Shown here: piece after piece, positions 19,549 to 29,689 of the stretch
Layout: each line of letters starts with the position of its first letter
Numbering within the stretch: position 1 is the stretch's first letter
Source: Burkholderiaceae bacterium
GTDB taxonomy: Bacteria; Pseudomonadota; Gammaproteobacteria; Burkholderiales; Burkholderiaceae_E
DNA: 53,672 nt
NCBI GenBank assembly: GCA_023954015.1
Contig: JAMLIS010000020.1
Coordinates: 1 to 53,672 of the forward strand
Reading direction: 5' to 3'
The notes under the pieces: model-generated
Told to the model about the DNA's origin: nothing
The model's database searches: none
The model's input: only the letters and a program-made list of their open reading frames with translations
Made by a program: the position numbers and the translations under genes

Positions 19549-20148
19549 ATGCAAAACCTGTTCCTGGCCGTCGACCGGTTCAACACCCGGATCGGCCACT
19601 TCTTCGCGTGGCTGATCGTCGCGCTCACCGCGTTGATCACCTGGGAAGTGTTCTCGCGCTACGTGCTGAACGCGCCGCACCCGTGGGCCTTCGACGCGCA
19701 GATGATGCTCTACGGCACGTTGTTCATGATGGCGGGCGCCTACACGCTGGCCGCCAACGGACACGTGCGCGGCGACATCCTCTACGGCTTCTTCTCGCCG
19801 CGCACGCAGGCCTTCTTCGACCTCGTGCTCTACATCGTCTTCTTCGTTCCGGGCATCGCCGCGATGGTGTGGGCGGGCTACGTCTACGCCGGCGAGTCCT
19901 TCGCGATCCGGGAGCATTCGTCGATCACCGCCAACGGGCCGCCGATCTATCCGTTCAAGGCGGTGATTCCGCTGGCCGGCGCGCTGCTGATGCTGCAGGG
20001 CGTGGTCGAGATCCTGCGCTGCGTGGTCTGCCTGAAGACCGGCACCTGGCCACGGCGCGTCGACGACGTCGAGGAAGTCGACGTCGACAAGCTGCGCGCG
20101 ATGGTCAAGGAACACGTCGCCGAGAACGTGGCGCACGACGCGCGCTGA
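19549..20148 (+). CDS. dctQ: TRAP transporter small permease (DctQ family)
   Basis: 199 residues with four hydrophobic helices (about 15-35, 50-70, 88-108, 136-156), the DctQ layout. The conserved WEVFSRYVLNAPHPWAFDAQ segment lies between helices 1 and 2, and HVRGDILYGFFSPR after helix 2. DctQ sits in the inner membrane and joins the large permease. The gene lies between dctP and dctM, 14 bases before the latter. The C-terminal tail is acidic and cytoplasmic. Confidence 0.92.
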   Translation: MQNLFLAVDRFNTRIGHFFAWLIVALTALITWEVFSRYVLNAPHPWAFDAQMMLYGTLFMMAGAYTLAANGHVRGDILYGFFSPRTQAFFDLVLYIVFFVPGIAAMVWAGYVYAGESFAIREHSSITANGPPIYPFKAVIPLAGALLMLQGVVEILRCVVCLKTGTWPRRVDDVEEVDVDKLRAMVKEHVAENVAHDAR

Positions 20149-20162
20149 CGGAGCCGACCGGG

Positions 20163-22088
20163 ATGCGCAAGGAACTTCTCTTCGGCCTGTCGATGCTCGG
20201 CCTGATCGTCCTCGCCGTGGCGCTGCTCACGCCGTGGGGCTCGCTCACCACCGGCCATCTGGGCCTGCTGATGCTCGCGCTGATCGTCGCCGCGATCATG
20301 CTGGGCTTTCCCACCGCGTTCACGCTGATGGGCATGGGCGTGATGTTCGCGTTCTTCGCGTACATGGACCGCACCGGAAGCACCGAGCAGGCCATCCAGC
20401 AGACGCTCGACCTGATGGTCCAGCGCACCTATGCGGTGATGGCCAACGACGTGCTGATCGCCGTGCCGCTGTTCGTGTTCATGGGCTATCTCGTCGAACG
20501 TGCGAACCTGATCGAGCGACTGTTCAGGTCGCTGCACCTGGCGATGGCGCGCCTGCCCGGCTCGCTGGCGGTGGCCACGATCTTCACCTGCGCGGTGTTC
20601 GCCACCGCCACCGGCATCGTCGGCGCGGTGGTCACGCTGATGGGCCTGCTCGCCTTGCCGGCGATGCTCAAGGCCGGCTACGACACGCGCATCTCGGCCG
20701 GTTCGATCACCGCGGGCGGTTGCCTGGGCATCCTGATTCCGCCGTCGGTGCTGTTGATCGTCTACGGTGCCACCGCCGGCGTGTCGGTCGTGCAGCTGTA
20801 CGCCGGCGCCTTCTTCCCCGGCATCATGCTCGCGGGCCTGTACATCGCGTACGTGATCGTCCTGGCCAAGCTCAAGCCGCACCTGATGCCGCCGTTGCCC
20901 GACGAGGCGCGCCACGTCGTGCTGTCGGCGCCTGCCGAGCGGCTGCGCGAGCGCTTCGGCAATCGCGCGTTGCCGGCGATCGTTCGTGCGATGAAAGGCT
21001 CGCGCAACGCCGAGCTGCCGATGGCCACGCTCGCGCACCAGCTGTTCGTCACGCTGCTGCCGGCGATCGCGCTGCTGGTGATGCTCGCGCTGGCGTGGCA
21101 ATCGGTCACCGCGCCGAAGGTCGAGTTCGACACCAGCGGCTTGCAGCAACTGGGCGGCTTTTCGAGCGGCGACGACGCCTTCGGCGGCGGACTCGCCGAA
21201 CCGGCCGGCAGCGGGCTGGCCGAGCCGGAATCCGACGCGCTGGCCGAACCGCCGGGCGCGACATCGGCGGCGCAACCGGAGGCGTCCGGCGGTGCAGACG
21301 ACGCCGACGAAGCGGGCGCCGGCACGAAGCTGGGCGAAATCCCGATCTGGTTCTGGACGATGGCCGGGCTGGGCGCGCTGCTGCTCTTCGCGTACTACGT
21401 GATGCTCAGCTTCGCGCGGCTCGAGATCTTCCGCATGCTGCTGTCGTCGTTCTTCCCGCTCGCCACGCTGATCGTCGCGGTGCTCGGCTCGATCGTCTTC
21501 GGCCTGGCCACGCCGAGCGAAGCGGCGGCCGTCGGCTCCTTCGGCGGCTTCATGCTCGCGATCGCCTACCGGCAGCTGAACGCCGACGTGATGAAGGAAT
21601 CGGTGTTCCTCACCGCGAAGACCTCCGCGATGGTGTGCTGGCTCTTCGTCGGCTCGTCGATCTTCTCCGCGGCCTTCGCGCTGCTCGGCGGGCAGGAACT
21701 GATCGAGCAATGGGTGCTGTCGCTCGGCCTGTCGAAGCTGCAGTTCCTGCTGCTGGCGCAGGTGATCATCTTCCTGCTCGGCTGGCCGCTCGAGTGGACC
21801 GAGATCATCGTCATCTTCATGCCGATCTTCATCCCGCTGGTCGCGCACTTCGAGGTCGATCCGCTGTTCTTCGGCCTGCTCGTCGCGCTGAACCTGCAGA
21901 CCGCGTTCCTGTCGCCGCCGGTGGCGATGGCCGCGTTCTACCTGAAGGGCGTCGCGCCGCCCCACGTCACGCTCGGGCAGATCTTCATGGGGATGATGCC
22001 GTTCATGGGGCTGCAGGTGCTCGCGATCTTCGTCCTCTACCTGTTCCCCGGCATGGGACTGTGGCTGCCGTCGGTGCTGTATCGGTGA
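20163..22088 (+). CDS. dctM: TRAP transporter large permease (DctM family), with insert
   Basis: 641 residues; DctM proteins are usually about 430. The ion-coupled transport subunit has many hydrophobic helices, the typical LGFPTAFTLMGMGVMFAF start, the segment AGSITAGGCLGILIPPSV, and GWPLEWTEIIVIFMPIFIPL near the end. The extra length lies mostly in the middle (about residues 280-420). It includes an Ala/Glu/Pro-rich stretch (coded by 21120-21340) with GLAEP-like units between two membrane helices. Long DctM forms of this kind occur in one TRAP subgroup. The stop overlaps the GTG start of the amidase gene (GTGA). Confidence 0.92.
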   Translation: MRKELLFGLSMLGLIVLAVALLTPWGSLTTGHLGLLMLALIVAAIMLGFPTAFTLMGMGVMFAFFAYMDRTGSTEQAIQQTLDLMVQRTYAVMANDVLIAVPLFVFMGYLVERANLIERLFRSLHLAMARLPGSLAVATIFTCAVFATATGIVGAVVTLMGLLALPAMLKAGYDTRISAGSITAGGCLGILIPPSVLLIVYGATAGVSVVQLYAGAFFPGIMLAGLYIAYVIVLAKLKPHLMPPLPDEARHVVLSAPAERLRERFGNRALPAIVRAMKGSRNAELPMATLAHQLFVTLLPAIALLVMLALAWQSVTAPKVEFDTSGLQQLGGFSSGDDAFGGGLAEPAGSGLAEPESDALAEPPGATSAAQPEASGGADDADEAGAGTKLGEIPIWFWTMAGLGALLLFAYYVMLSFARLEIFRMLLSSFFPLATLIVAVLGSIVFGLATPSEAAAVGSFGGFMLAIAYRQLNADVMKESVFLTAKTSAMVCWLFVGSSIFSAAFALLGGQELIEQWVLSLGLSKLQFLLLAQVIIFLLGWPLEWTEIIVIFMPIFIPLVAHFEVDPLFFGLLVALNLQTAFLSPPVAMAAFYLKGVAPPHVTLGQIFMGMMPFMGLQVLAIFVLYLFPGMGLWLPSVLYR

Positions 22089-23452
22089 CGCCCGCGACGC
22101 GCGCGCCGATGCCCGAGCCCCTCGCGTTCCTCTCCGCGCTCGATGCCGCGCGCGAGATCGGCGAGCGCCGCCTCGGCTGCGCCGACTACACGCGCGCGCT
22201 GTTGCAACGCATCGATGCGCGCGAGGCCGAGGTGCGCGCCTGGGAGCACCTCGACCCGGACCAGGCACTCGCCGCCGCACGCGCCATCGACGAAGCGATC
22301 ACGCGCGCCGACGCGCGCGGTTCGCTGCTCGGCGTACCGGTGGCGATCAAGGACATCGTCGACGTGCGCGGGATGCCCACCGGCGACGGCACCGTGCTGC
22401 ACGCCGGCCGCGTCGCGACCGACGATGCCGCGCTCGTGCGAGCGATGCGCCGCGCCGGTGCGTGGCCGATCGGCAAGTCCGTCACCACCGAACTGGCCAC
22501 CTACACGGCGGGCAAGACGCGCAATCCGCACGACGCCGCGCACTCGCCCGGCGGCTCGTCCAGCGGTTCGGCAGCGGCGGTGGCCTGCGGCATGGTGCCG
22601 CTGGCGATCGGCACGCAGACGAACGGATCGGTGATCCGGCCCGCGTCGTTCTGCGGCGTCGTCGGCTTCAAGCCGAGCTACGGGCGCATCGCGCGCGGCG
22701 GCGTCCTGCGCCAGTCGCCCACGCTCGACCAGATCGGCGTGTTCGCGCGCAGCGTCGACGACGCCGCGGCGCTCGCCGAGGCGCTCTTCGGGCCCGACCC
22801 GTCCGACCCGGCCACCGCGCTCGCGCCGATGCCGCCGCTTGCCGCGATCGCCGCGCAGACGCCGCCCGCCCGGCTGCGCCTGGCGTGGACGCGCACGCCG
22901 TGGTGGGACCGCGTCGCAGCCGATGCGCAGGCGGCCTTCGACGAATGGATCGCGTCGCTCGCCGGCGCGGTCGAAGCGATCGAACTGCCCGACGACGCGC
23001 GGCACGCGATCGGCTGGCACCGTACCGTCATGGAAGCCGACATCGCCGCGTCGTACGAGCGCGACTACGACACGGGCCGCCTGCAGCTGTCCGCGTCGCT
23101 GCAGCGCCAGATCGAACGAGGACGCGCGATCACCGCCGTCGACTACCGCAAGGCGATCGAGAACCGCGCGCGCGTCGCCGCGTCGATCGACCCGTTCTTC
23201 GAGCGCTTCGACGCGATCGCCTGCCCTGCGACGCTCGGCACCGCACCGCTCGCATCGCAGGGCACCGGCGATCCGCTGATGTGCACGCTGTGGACCTACA
23301 TCGGCGCGCCGGCGATCAGCATTCCGCTGCTCGCGGGCGCCCACGGCCTGCCGCTCGGCGTGCAGCTCGTCGCACGGCACGGCGACGACGCCCGACTGCT
23401 GCGAAGCGCCCATGCCCTGATGTCCCGGAGAGCGGGTACCATCGCCGAATGA
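22085..23452 (+). CDS. Amidase signature family amidase
   Basis: 455 residues. The amidase signature is clear: GVPVAIKDIVDVRGMPTGDG contains the catalytic Lys, and SPGGSSSGSAAAVACGMVPL holds the Ser-cisSer pair. GTQTNGSVIRPASFCGVVGF follows, as in amidases and GatA-like enzymes. It hydrolyses an amide to acid plus ammonia in the cytoplasm; the substrate is unknown. It is translationally coupled to dctM (GTGA overlap), with an alternative ATG at 22109. Position in the TRAP operon suggests it acts on, or produces, the transported compound. Confidence 0.92.
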   Translation: MTPATRAPMPEPLAFLSALDAAREIGERRLGCADYTRALLQRIDAREAEVRAWEHLDPDQALAAARAIDEAITRADARGSLLGVPVAIKDIVDVRGMPTGDGTVLHAGRVATDDAALVRAMRRAGAWPIGKSVTTELATYTAGKTRNPHDAAHSPGGSSSGSAAAVACGMVPLAIGTQTNGSVIRPASFCGVVGFKPSYGRIARGGVLRQSPTLDQIGVFARSVDDAAALAEALFGPDPSDPATALAPMPPLAAIAAQTPPARLRLAWTRTPWWDRVAADAQAAFDEWIASLAGAVEAIELPDDARHAIGWHRTVMEADIAASYERDYDTGRLQLSASLQRQIERGRAITAVDYRKAIENRARVAASIDPFFERFDAIACPATLGTAPLASQGTGDPLMCTLWTYIGAPAISIPLLAGAHGLPLGVQLVARHGDDARLLRSAHALMSRRAGTIAE

Positions 23453-23745
23453 GCTCGATCGACACGCTGCTGCGACGGATCGCCTCGGCCGGGGAACCGG
23501 AACCGCTTTCGGCCACGCTCGTCTACATCAAGACCCGCATCGGCCGCGAGGAAGCACGCCGCGCGGAAGCATCGATTCCGCGGCGCCTGCGCACCGTGCT
23601 CGCGCTGATCGACGGGCGACGCAGCGTACAGGTGCTGCGCACCTTGCTGCACAGCTACCGCGGCCTCGACGACGCGCTCGACATGCTGCAGAAGATGGGC
23701 CTCATCGAACCGCTGCCCGAACGCTGGGATCTCGGCCCGGCCTGA
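23449..23745 (+). CDS. Small conserved hypothetical, possible winged-helix domain
   Basis: 98 residues, starting at an ATG that overlaps the amidase stop (ATGA). I do not recognise a named family. The second half (LRTVLALIDGRRSVQVLRTL...GLDDALDMLQKMGLIEPLP) has the rhythm of a small winged-helix or PhoP-like helical domain. The first half has a short amphipathic helix and many Arg. Coupling to the amidase suggests co-expression, while trkH starts only 46 bases downstream. Confidence 0.7.
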   Translation: MSSIDTLLRRIASAGEPEPLSATLVYIKTRIGREEARRAEASIPRRLRTVLALIDGRRSVQVLRTLLHSYRGLDDALDMLQKMGLIEPLPERWDLGPA

Positions 23746-23791
23746 GTCGCAGCCGGCGCCGCTTGCCGCGAGCCCCTCACGCCCTCTCCGC

Positions 23792-25249
23792 TTGAACCGA
23801 CTGCTCGTCATCGCCTACGTGCTGGGCGGCCTGCTGATGGTGTTCTCGGCAACCTTCGCGTTGCCCCTGGCCTGGTCGCTCGTCGTCGGCGACGGCGCCT
23901 GGCCGAGCTTTCTCGCCGCGAGCATCGGCTGCCTGGTCGTCGGTGCACTGCTGTGGCTGGCGATGCGCCGCTATCGCCGCGAACTCGAGCCGCGCGACGG
24001 CTGCCTGCTGGTCGTGCTCGGCTGGCTGTCGATGTCGATCGCCGGCGCGGTGCCGCTGCTGCTCGAGATCCCCGGCCTGCGCTTCACCGACGCCTACTTC
24101 GAGGCGGTAGCGGGCCTGACCACCACCGGCGCGACGATCCTCAGCGACCTCGAACGCCTTCCGCAGTCGGTGAACCTGTGGCGCCACGCGATGCAGTGGT
24201 ACGGCGGCATGGGAATCATCGTGATGGCGGTCGCCATCCTGCCGCTGCTCGGCGTGGGCGGCATGCAGCTGTTTCGCAACGAAGTGCCGGGACCGATGAA
24301 GGAGAACCGGCTCACGCCGCGGATCACGCAGACCGCGAAGTACCTGTGGCTCGTCTACACGAGCCTCACGGCAGCGTGCATCGTCGCATTGCACTGGGCC
24401 GGACTCGACTGGTTCGAGGCGGTCTGCCATGCCTTCTCCGCGATGTCGCTCGGCGGCTTCTCGACGCACGATGCGAGCATCGCCGCCATCGAGTCGCCCG
24501 CGGTCGAGATCGTCCTCACGGCGTTCATGCTGATCGCCGTGCTGAACTTCTTCACGCACTTCGTCGCGATCCGCCAGCGCTCGCTGCTCGCCTACTGGCG
24601 CGACGCCGAGGCACCGGCCGTATGGGGACTGCTGCTCGGCAGCGCGTTCGCGCTGGGCGTCTATCTGTACTGGACCGGCGAGTACCCGAGCCTGATCGTC
24701 TCGTTGCGCCACTCGCTGTTCAACACCGTATCGGTGGGCACGACCACCGGATACGTCAGCCAGGACTATGCGTCGTGGCCGCTGTTCGCACCGCTGTGGC
24801 TGCTCTTCCTCGCCTGCGTCGCCTCGTCGGCCGGCTCCACCGGCGGCGGCATCAAGATGGTCCGCTCGCTGATCCTGATCAAGCAGGCGCGGCGCGAACT
24901 GATGCGCCTGGTCCACCCGCGCGCGATCGCCCCGCTCACCCTCAACGGGCAGATCGTAGACAACCGGATCATCTTCGCCGTGCTCGGCTACATGCTGCTG
25001 TGGGGACTGACGCAACTCGCGGTCGCCCTGATCCTTCTTGCCGCGGGTGAAGACTTCCTCACCGCCATATCGGCCTCGGTCGCCACGGTGAACAACGTCG
25101 GGCCCGCCCTCGGGCGCTACGGGCCCACCAGCAACTACGCCTCGCTCAGCGACTTCGAGACCTGGTTGCTCGCCGTCGCGATGATCGCCGGGCGCCTCGA
25201 ACTGCTCACCTTCTTCGTGATCTTCACGCCGGCGTTCTGGCGCAGGTGA
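23792..25249 (+). CDS. trkH: Trk potassium transporter membrane subunit TrkH
   Basis: 485 residues, normal for TrkH. The four membrane-pore-membrane repeats are visible through their selectivity-filter loops: AGLTTTGATIL, FSAMSLGGFSTHD, VSVGTTTGYVSQD and TVNNVGPALG. SSAGSTGGGIKMVR is the conserved loop between repeats. It moves potassium across the inner membrane, gated by TrkA. The start is a TTG (NRLLVIAYVLGG). It ends the operon-like plus-strand series that starts at def. Confidence 0.95.
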   Translation: MNRLLVIAYVLGGLLMVFSATFALPLAWSLVVGDGAWPSFLAASIGCLVVGALLWLAMRRYRRELEPRDGCLLVVLGWLSMSIAGAVPLLLEIPGLRFTDAYFEAVAGLTTTGATILSDLERLPQSVNLWRHAMQWYGGMGIIVMAVAILPLLGVGGMQLFRNEVPGPMKENRLTPRITQTAKYLWLVYTSLTAACIVALHWAGLDWFEAVCHAFSAMSLGGFSTHDASIAAIESPAVEIVLTAFMLIAVLNFFTHFVAIRQRSLLAYWRDAEAPAVWGLLLGSAFALGVYLYWTGEYPSLIVSLRHSLFNTVSVGTTTGYVSQDYASWPLFAPLWLLFLACVASSAGSTGGGIKMVRSLILIKQARRELMRLVHPRAIAPLTLNGQIVDNRIIFAVLGYMLLWGLTQLAVALILLAAGEDFLTAISASVATVNNVGPALGRYGPTSNYASLSDFETWLLAVAMIAGRLELLTFFVIFTPAFWRR

Positions 25250-25352
25250 GGGCGTGGGTGAGCGGTGCAGGTGGGGGGCGTGGGTGAGCGGCGTGGGCGG
25301 GCGGCGTGGGCGGGCGGCGTGGGCGAATGGCGTGGGAATGACGTGGGCGAAT

Positions 25353-25456
25353 GACGTTGCCGTGAGCGGTTGCAGTGAGCGGTTTGCCGTGAGCGGTGTT
25401 GCCCTGAGCCGTGTTGCCCTGAGCCGTGTTGCCCTGAGCGGCGTTGTTAGCGCCGA
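25353..25456. repeat. 15-base tandem array, left part, interrupted by the IS21 element
   Basis: Units close to GTTGCCCTGAGCGGC (also GTTGCCGTGAGCGGT and CCCTGAGCCGT) repeat after trkH and stop at the IS end at 25457. The same unit resumes at 27455 on the other side of the element. Confidence 0.8.
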
Positions 25457-25474
25457 TGTAAAACTGACCCACTG

Positions 25475-25500
25475 CGTCGGAGTAAATCTGACCCACCTGG
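25475..25500 (+). repeat. IS21 left inverted repeat (inner copy)
   Basis: A 26-base sequence with core GTCGGAGTAAATCTGACCCA; its exact reverse complement is at 27388-27413. These are the probable transposase-binding repeats. Confidence 0.85.
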
Positions 25501-25530
25501 CCGACGATGGCGGTTTTTTGGCCGCCGCGA

Positions 25531-27335
<1,805 letters not shown>

Positions 27336-27387
27336 CGACAGGCGTTTCTGCGCCGCTTCGCGACGCAGAAACGCCTTCACCAACGAA

Positions 27388-27413
27388 CCAGGTGGGTCAG
27401 ATTTACTCCGACG
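27388..27413 (-). repeat. IS21 right inverted repeat (inner copy)
   Basis: Exact reverse complement of the 26-base repeat at 25475-25500, about 50 bases after the istB stop. Confidence 0.85.
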
Positions 27414-27454
27414 TTCCTCAGGGAAAGTGGGTCAGATTTAAACCGACGTTGACA

Positions 27455-27541
27455 GCGTTGCCCCTGAGCGGCGTTGCCCTGAGCGGCGTTGCCGTCAGCG
27501 GCGTTGCCGTCAGCGGCGTTGCCGTCAGCGGCGTTGCCCGA
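27455..27541. repeat. 15-base tandem array, right part
   Basis: GCGTTGCCCCTGAGCG, GCGTTGCCCTGAGCG and three GCGTTGCCGTCAGCG units follow directly after the IS21 end. They match the array before the element at 25353-25456. Confidence 0.8.
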
Positions 27542-27780
27542 AAGGTGCGTTATTTCGCGCGGGTTTTCCCCGCTGGCAGGCAAACTGCTTGCTATCCATA
27601 CTTCGAAGGACGAAGCACCGGTTCCGTCCCTACGACAGACCGGGTCTTCTGTGATAGTAGGCACTGACTAATCGCCGTTGGAGAGCGCGCCCGTCGGAGC
27701 CTCGAGAACGGCAGTCGGCTCGCGCTTCGCTTGAAATTCGCGTCCCGCGACCCTATTTCCAGCACTGGGAGAGGTGCCGG

Positions 27781-28029
27781 ATGAACATGATCTACAACAG
27801 CACGAACTACTGCGTCGTCGAGTTCCGCGACCCGCAGGGCGGTGACGTAGGCGGCTTCGAGATCATGGACAAGCTCGGTCGCAGGGAAATCTACCTCGGC
27901 GGCGAGCTCGCCGAGCACTTCCGCAGCGGCGTGCAGGAACTGATCGAAAGCGAGCCCTCCGAGGAGCAGGTCGACGACTTCCTGCGAAGATTCGAGGGCC
28001 TGATGCAGCACCCGCTCGTGCTGCACTGA
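27781..28029 (+). CDS. DUF3567 family protein
   Basis: 82 residues beginning MNMIYNSTNYCVVEF, the hallmark start of the DUF3567 family found almost only in betaproteobacteria. GGFEIMDKLGRREIYLGGELAEHF is the conserved centre. The function is unknown; the small, acidic, soluble protein has no signal peptide. The ATG follows GGGAGAGG at good spacing. The last 39 coding bases and the stop are repeated twice more downstream. Confidence 0.92.
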   Translation: MNMIYNSTNYCVVEFRDPQGGDVGGFEIMDKLGRREIYLGGELAEHFRSGVQELIESEPSEEQVDDFLRRFEGLMQHPLVLH

Positions 28030-28137
28030 ACGACCGAACGTTCGAGGGCCGGATACACCAGCGCGTGCTGCACCGAACGACCGGACGTCCGAGGGTCTGA
28101 CGCAGGATCCGCTCGTGCTGCACTGAACGACTGCACG
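27991..28137 (+). repeat. Triplicated 3' end of the DUF3567 gene
   Basis: A unit of 47-50 bases starting TTCGAGGGCC and including the last codons and stop of the DUF3567 gene (27991-28040) recurs at 28041-28087 and 28088-28137 with substitutions. Each copy keeps the GTGCTGCACYGAACGAC end. It then merges into an 8-base array. Confidence 0.85.
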
Positions 28138-28250
28138 ACTGCACGACTGCACGACTGCACGACTGCACGACTGCACGACTGCACGACTGCACGACTGCAC
28201 GACTGCACGACTGCACGACTGCACGACTGCACGACTGCACGACTGCACGA
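28128..28250. repeat. 8-base tandem array (CGACTGCA), about 15 copies
   Basis: Perfect head-to-tail CGACTGCA units follow the gene-end duplications. The minus-strand open frame through it (QSCSRAVV repeated) is a by-product: three 8-base units give an eight-codon period. Confidence 0.95.
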
Positions 28251-28262
28251 CCGAACGACTGA

Positions 28263-28282
28263 ACGCCCGCGCCCGCGGGCGT
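28263..28282. terminator. Weak hairpin at the 3' end of the rhodanese gene
   Basis: ACGCCCGC and GCGGGCGT form an 8-bp stem with a GCCC loop 15 bases past the rhodanese stop. There is no T-tract, so it may act only with Rho or as an RNA end stabiliser. Confidence 0.4.
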
Positions 28283-28296
28283 CTCGCTCTGCGACG

Positions 28297-28689
28297 CTAG
28301 AACTGCTCCCACGGCAGGCCGTCGAAGCGCCAGCCGTTCGACTTTCCGCGCTGGCGGTCGGCGTTCAGGTCTCCCTCGAACCCGTGAAGCACGTTGTAGA
28401 CGGCGGTGAAGCCCGCCGCCTCGAGCGCTTCGGCCGCCTCCACCGAGCGCTTGCCGCTGCGGCAGATCAGCACTACCGGCCGGTCGAGGGAATTGCCGGC
28501 CAGCTTCTTCACGTCGGTGACGAAAAGCGGGTTGTAGTCCCAATCGGGCGCGTCGTACCAGGGGACGTGCATCGAACCCACCGCGTGTCCGACGAAGAAA
28601 TACTCGGGATCGCTGCGGCAGTCGACGAACAGCACTTCCGGGTTGCTCAGCACGAAGTCGTGAGCCTGGCGGGGCAGAAGATGCTTCAT
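28297..28689 (-). CDS. Rhodanese-like sulfurtransferase domain protein
   Basis: 130 residues, a single rhodanese domain. The active loop VVLICRSGKRS carries the catalytic Cys that would hold a persulfide, and EVLFVDCRSDPEYFFVGHAVGS is the usual N-terminal half. The protein is cytoplasmic with no signal peptide. It begins at the ATG at 28689 (MKHLLPRQAHDFV); the frame upstream is only repeat-derived sequence. It is alone on the minus strand, convergent with the DUF3567 gene. The sulfur acceptor is unknown. Confidence 0.92.
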   Translation of the reverse strand: MKHLLPRQAHDFVLSNPEVLFVDCRSDPEYFFVGHAVGSMHVPWYDAPDWDYNPLFVTDVKKLAGNSLDRPVVLICRSGKRSVEAAEALEAAGFTAVYNVLHGFEGDLNADRQRGKSNGWRFDGLPWEQF

Positions 28690-28837
28690 CGCGCGGATGG
28701 TAACCGGGCGCGGCCGGGGCGGCGTTGCTAATGCGCGGCGCTCGGAACGAAATGCGGGTTGGGGGATGCGCTCCGGCAGTCCTCCGCGGTGGGGTGGGGG
28801 TGCGCTCCGGCAGTCCTCCGCGGCCACCGGGGACGCT

Positions 28838-28930
28838 GGCCGTGCTTTTCGCAGCAAAACGCAGCAATTCAGGCCGTGCGGATCGTTGCACGGCAGAAAA
28901 GGCTGGGTTTCGCAGCATAGTAGCCGGTGG
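28838..28930. repeat. Dispersed repeat element, copy A
   Basis: About 93 bases with TTTTCGCAGCAAAACGCAGC, GGATCGTTGCACGGC and GGGTTTCGCAGCATAGTAGC. It is roughly 85 percent identical by eye to copy B at 29338-29430. Confidence 0.85.
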
Positions 28931-29008
28931 CGCGGTGCGTTGCGTGGCCGCTCCGGCCGGCCGCGCGTCTGTGCGTTGGTTGCCGCTTCTGCAGGTACTG
29001 CCCTCAGG

Positions 29009-29268
29009 GCACGGCCTCCGCTGGCACGGCCTCCGCTGGCGCGGCCTCCGCTGGCGCGGCCTCCGCTGGCGCGGCCTCCGCTGGCGCGGCCTCCGCTGGC
29101 ACGGCCTCCGCTGGCACGGCCTCCGCGAGCACGGCCTCCGCAAGCACCGCCTCCGCTGGCAGGGCCTCCGCGAGCACGGCCTCCGCAAGCACCGCCTCCG
29201 TGCGCACGGCCTCCGCGAGCACCGCCTCCGCGAGCACGGCCTCCGCGAGCACGGCCTCCGCGAGCATC
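29009..29268. repeat. 15-base tandem array, about 17 copies
   Basis: Units such as GCGCGGCCTCCGCTG and GCACGGCCTCCGCGA repeat head to tail. All three plus frames and the minus frames stay open through it, but the products are pure repeat. Confidence 0.92.
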
Positions 29269-29337
29269 GTCGTCCGACACGCCGACCCTCGCCTGGCCGG
29301 TCGCCTCCGCAAGCCCGCCGTCCATGCGTCGCTGCTG

Positions 29338-29430
29338 GCCGTGTTTTTCGCAGCAAAATGCAGCAATTTCGGCCGAGTGGATCGTTGCACGGCGGAAAAT
29401 GCTGGGTTTCGCAGCGTAGTAGCCCTTGGC
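29338..29430. repeat. Dispersed repeat element, copy B
   Basis: Matches copy A at 28838: TTTTTCGCAGCAAAATGCAG, GGATCGTTGCACGGC and GGGTTTCGCAGCGTAGTAGC at the same internal spacing. Confidence 0.85.
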
Positions 29431-29689
29431 ACGGCGCGCCGCTTGGAGGACTGCTGCATGTGCGGTGCCGCCTGTCGGCGCACGCTCGCTCGTGCGGCGG
29501 CTGCTGCCCATGCAGGCGACTTGCCGCCGCCGCGGCGACGCCGGCCGGCGCGCTTGCCTCGTCGCCACCGTATCGCCCTGTGCCGCGATCTTCAGCGCTT
29601 CGAGTCCGCTGCCAGCCCGACCGTCCCTACATCCGCACCCGCACCCGCACCCGCACCCGCACCCATCCCGCCCCAGCTCACCGCACCCC

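Larger units (their letters stand above)
28690..29689. other. 1-kb gene-free interval with a duplicated element and a 15-base array
   Basis: No gene is supported. The interval carries two copies of a roughly 93-base element exactly 500 bases apart, a 15-base tandem array between them, and a short hexamer run (CGCACC) near 29635-29665. Long frames exist on both strands but they are Ala/Ser/Thr or Ala/Glu/Val repeats. Confidence 0.7.

Noticed and set aside
24100..24120. ops-like GGCGGTAGCGGG inside trkH
   Set aside because: It lies in conserved coding sequence (EAVAGLTTTGA) and differs from the ops core; there is no NusG paralog nearby.
27592..28248. Minus-strand frame with QSCSRAVV repeats
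   Set aside because: Produced by the 8-base array; three units make an eight-codon period. It has no protein-like sequence.
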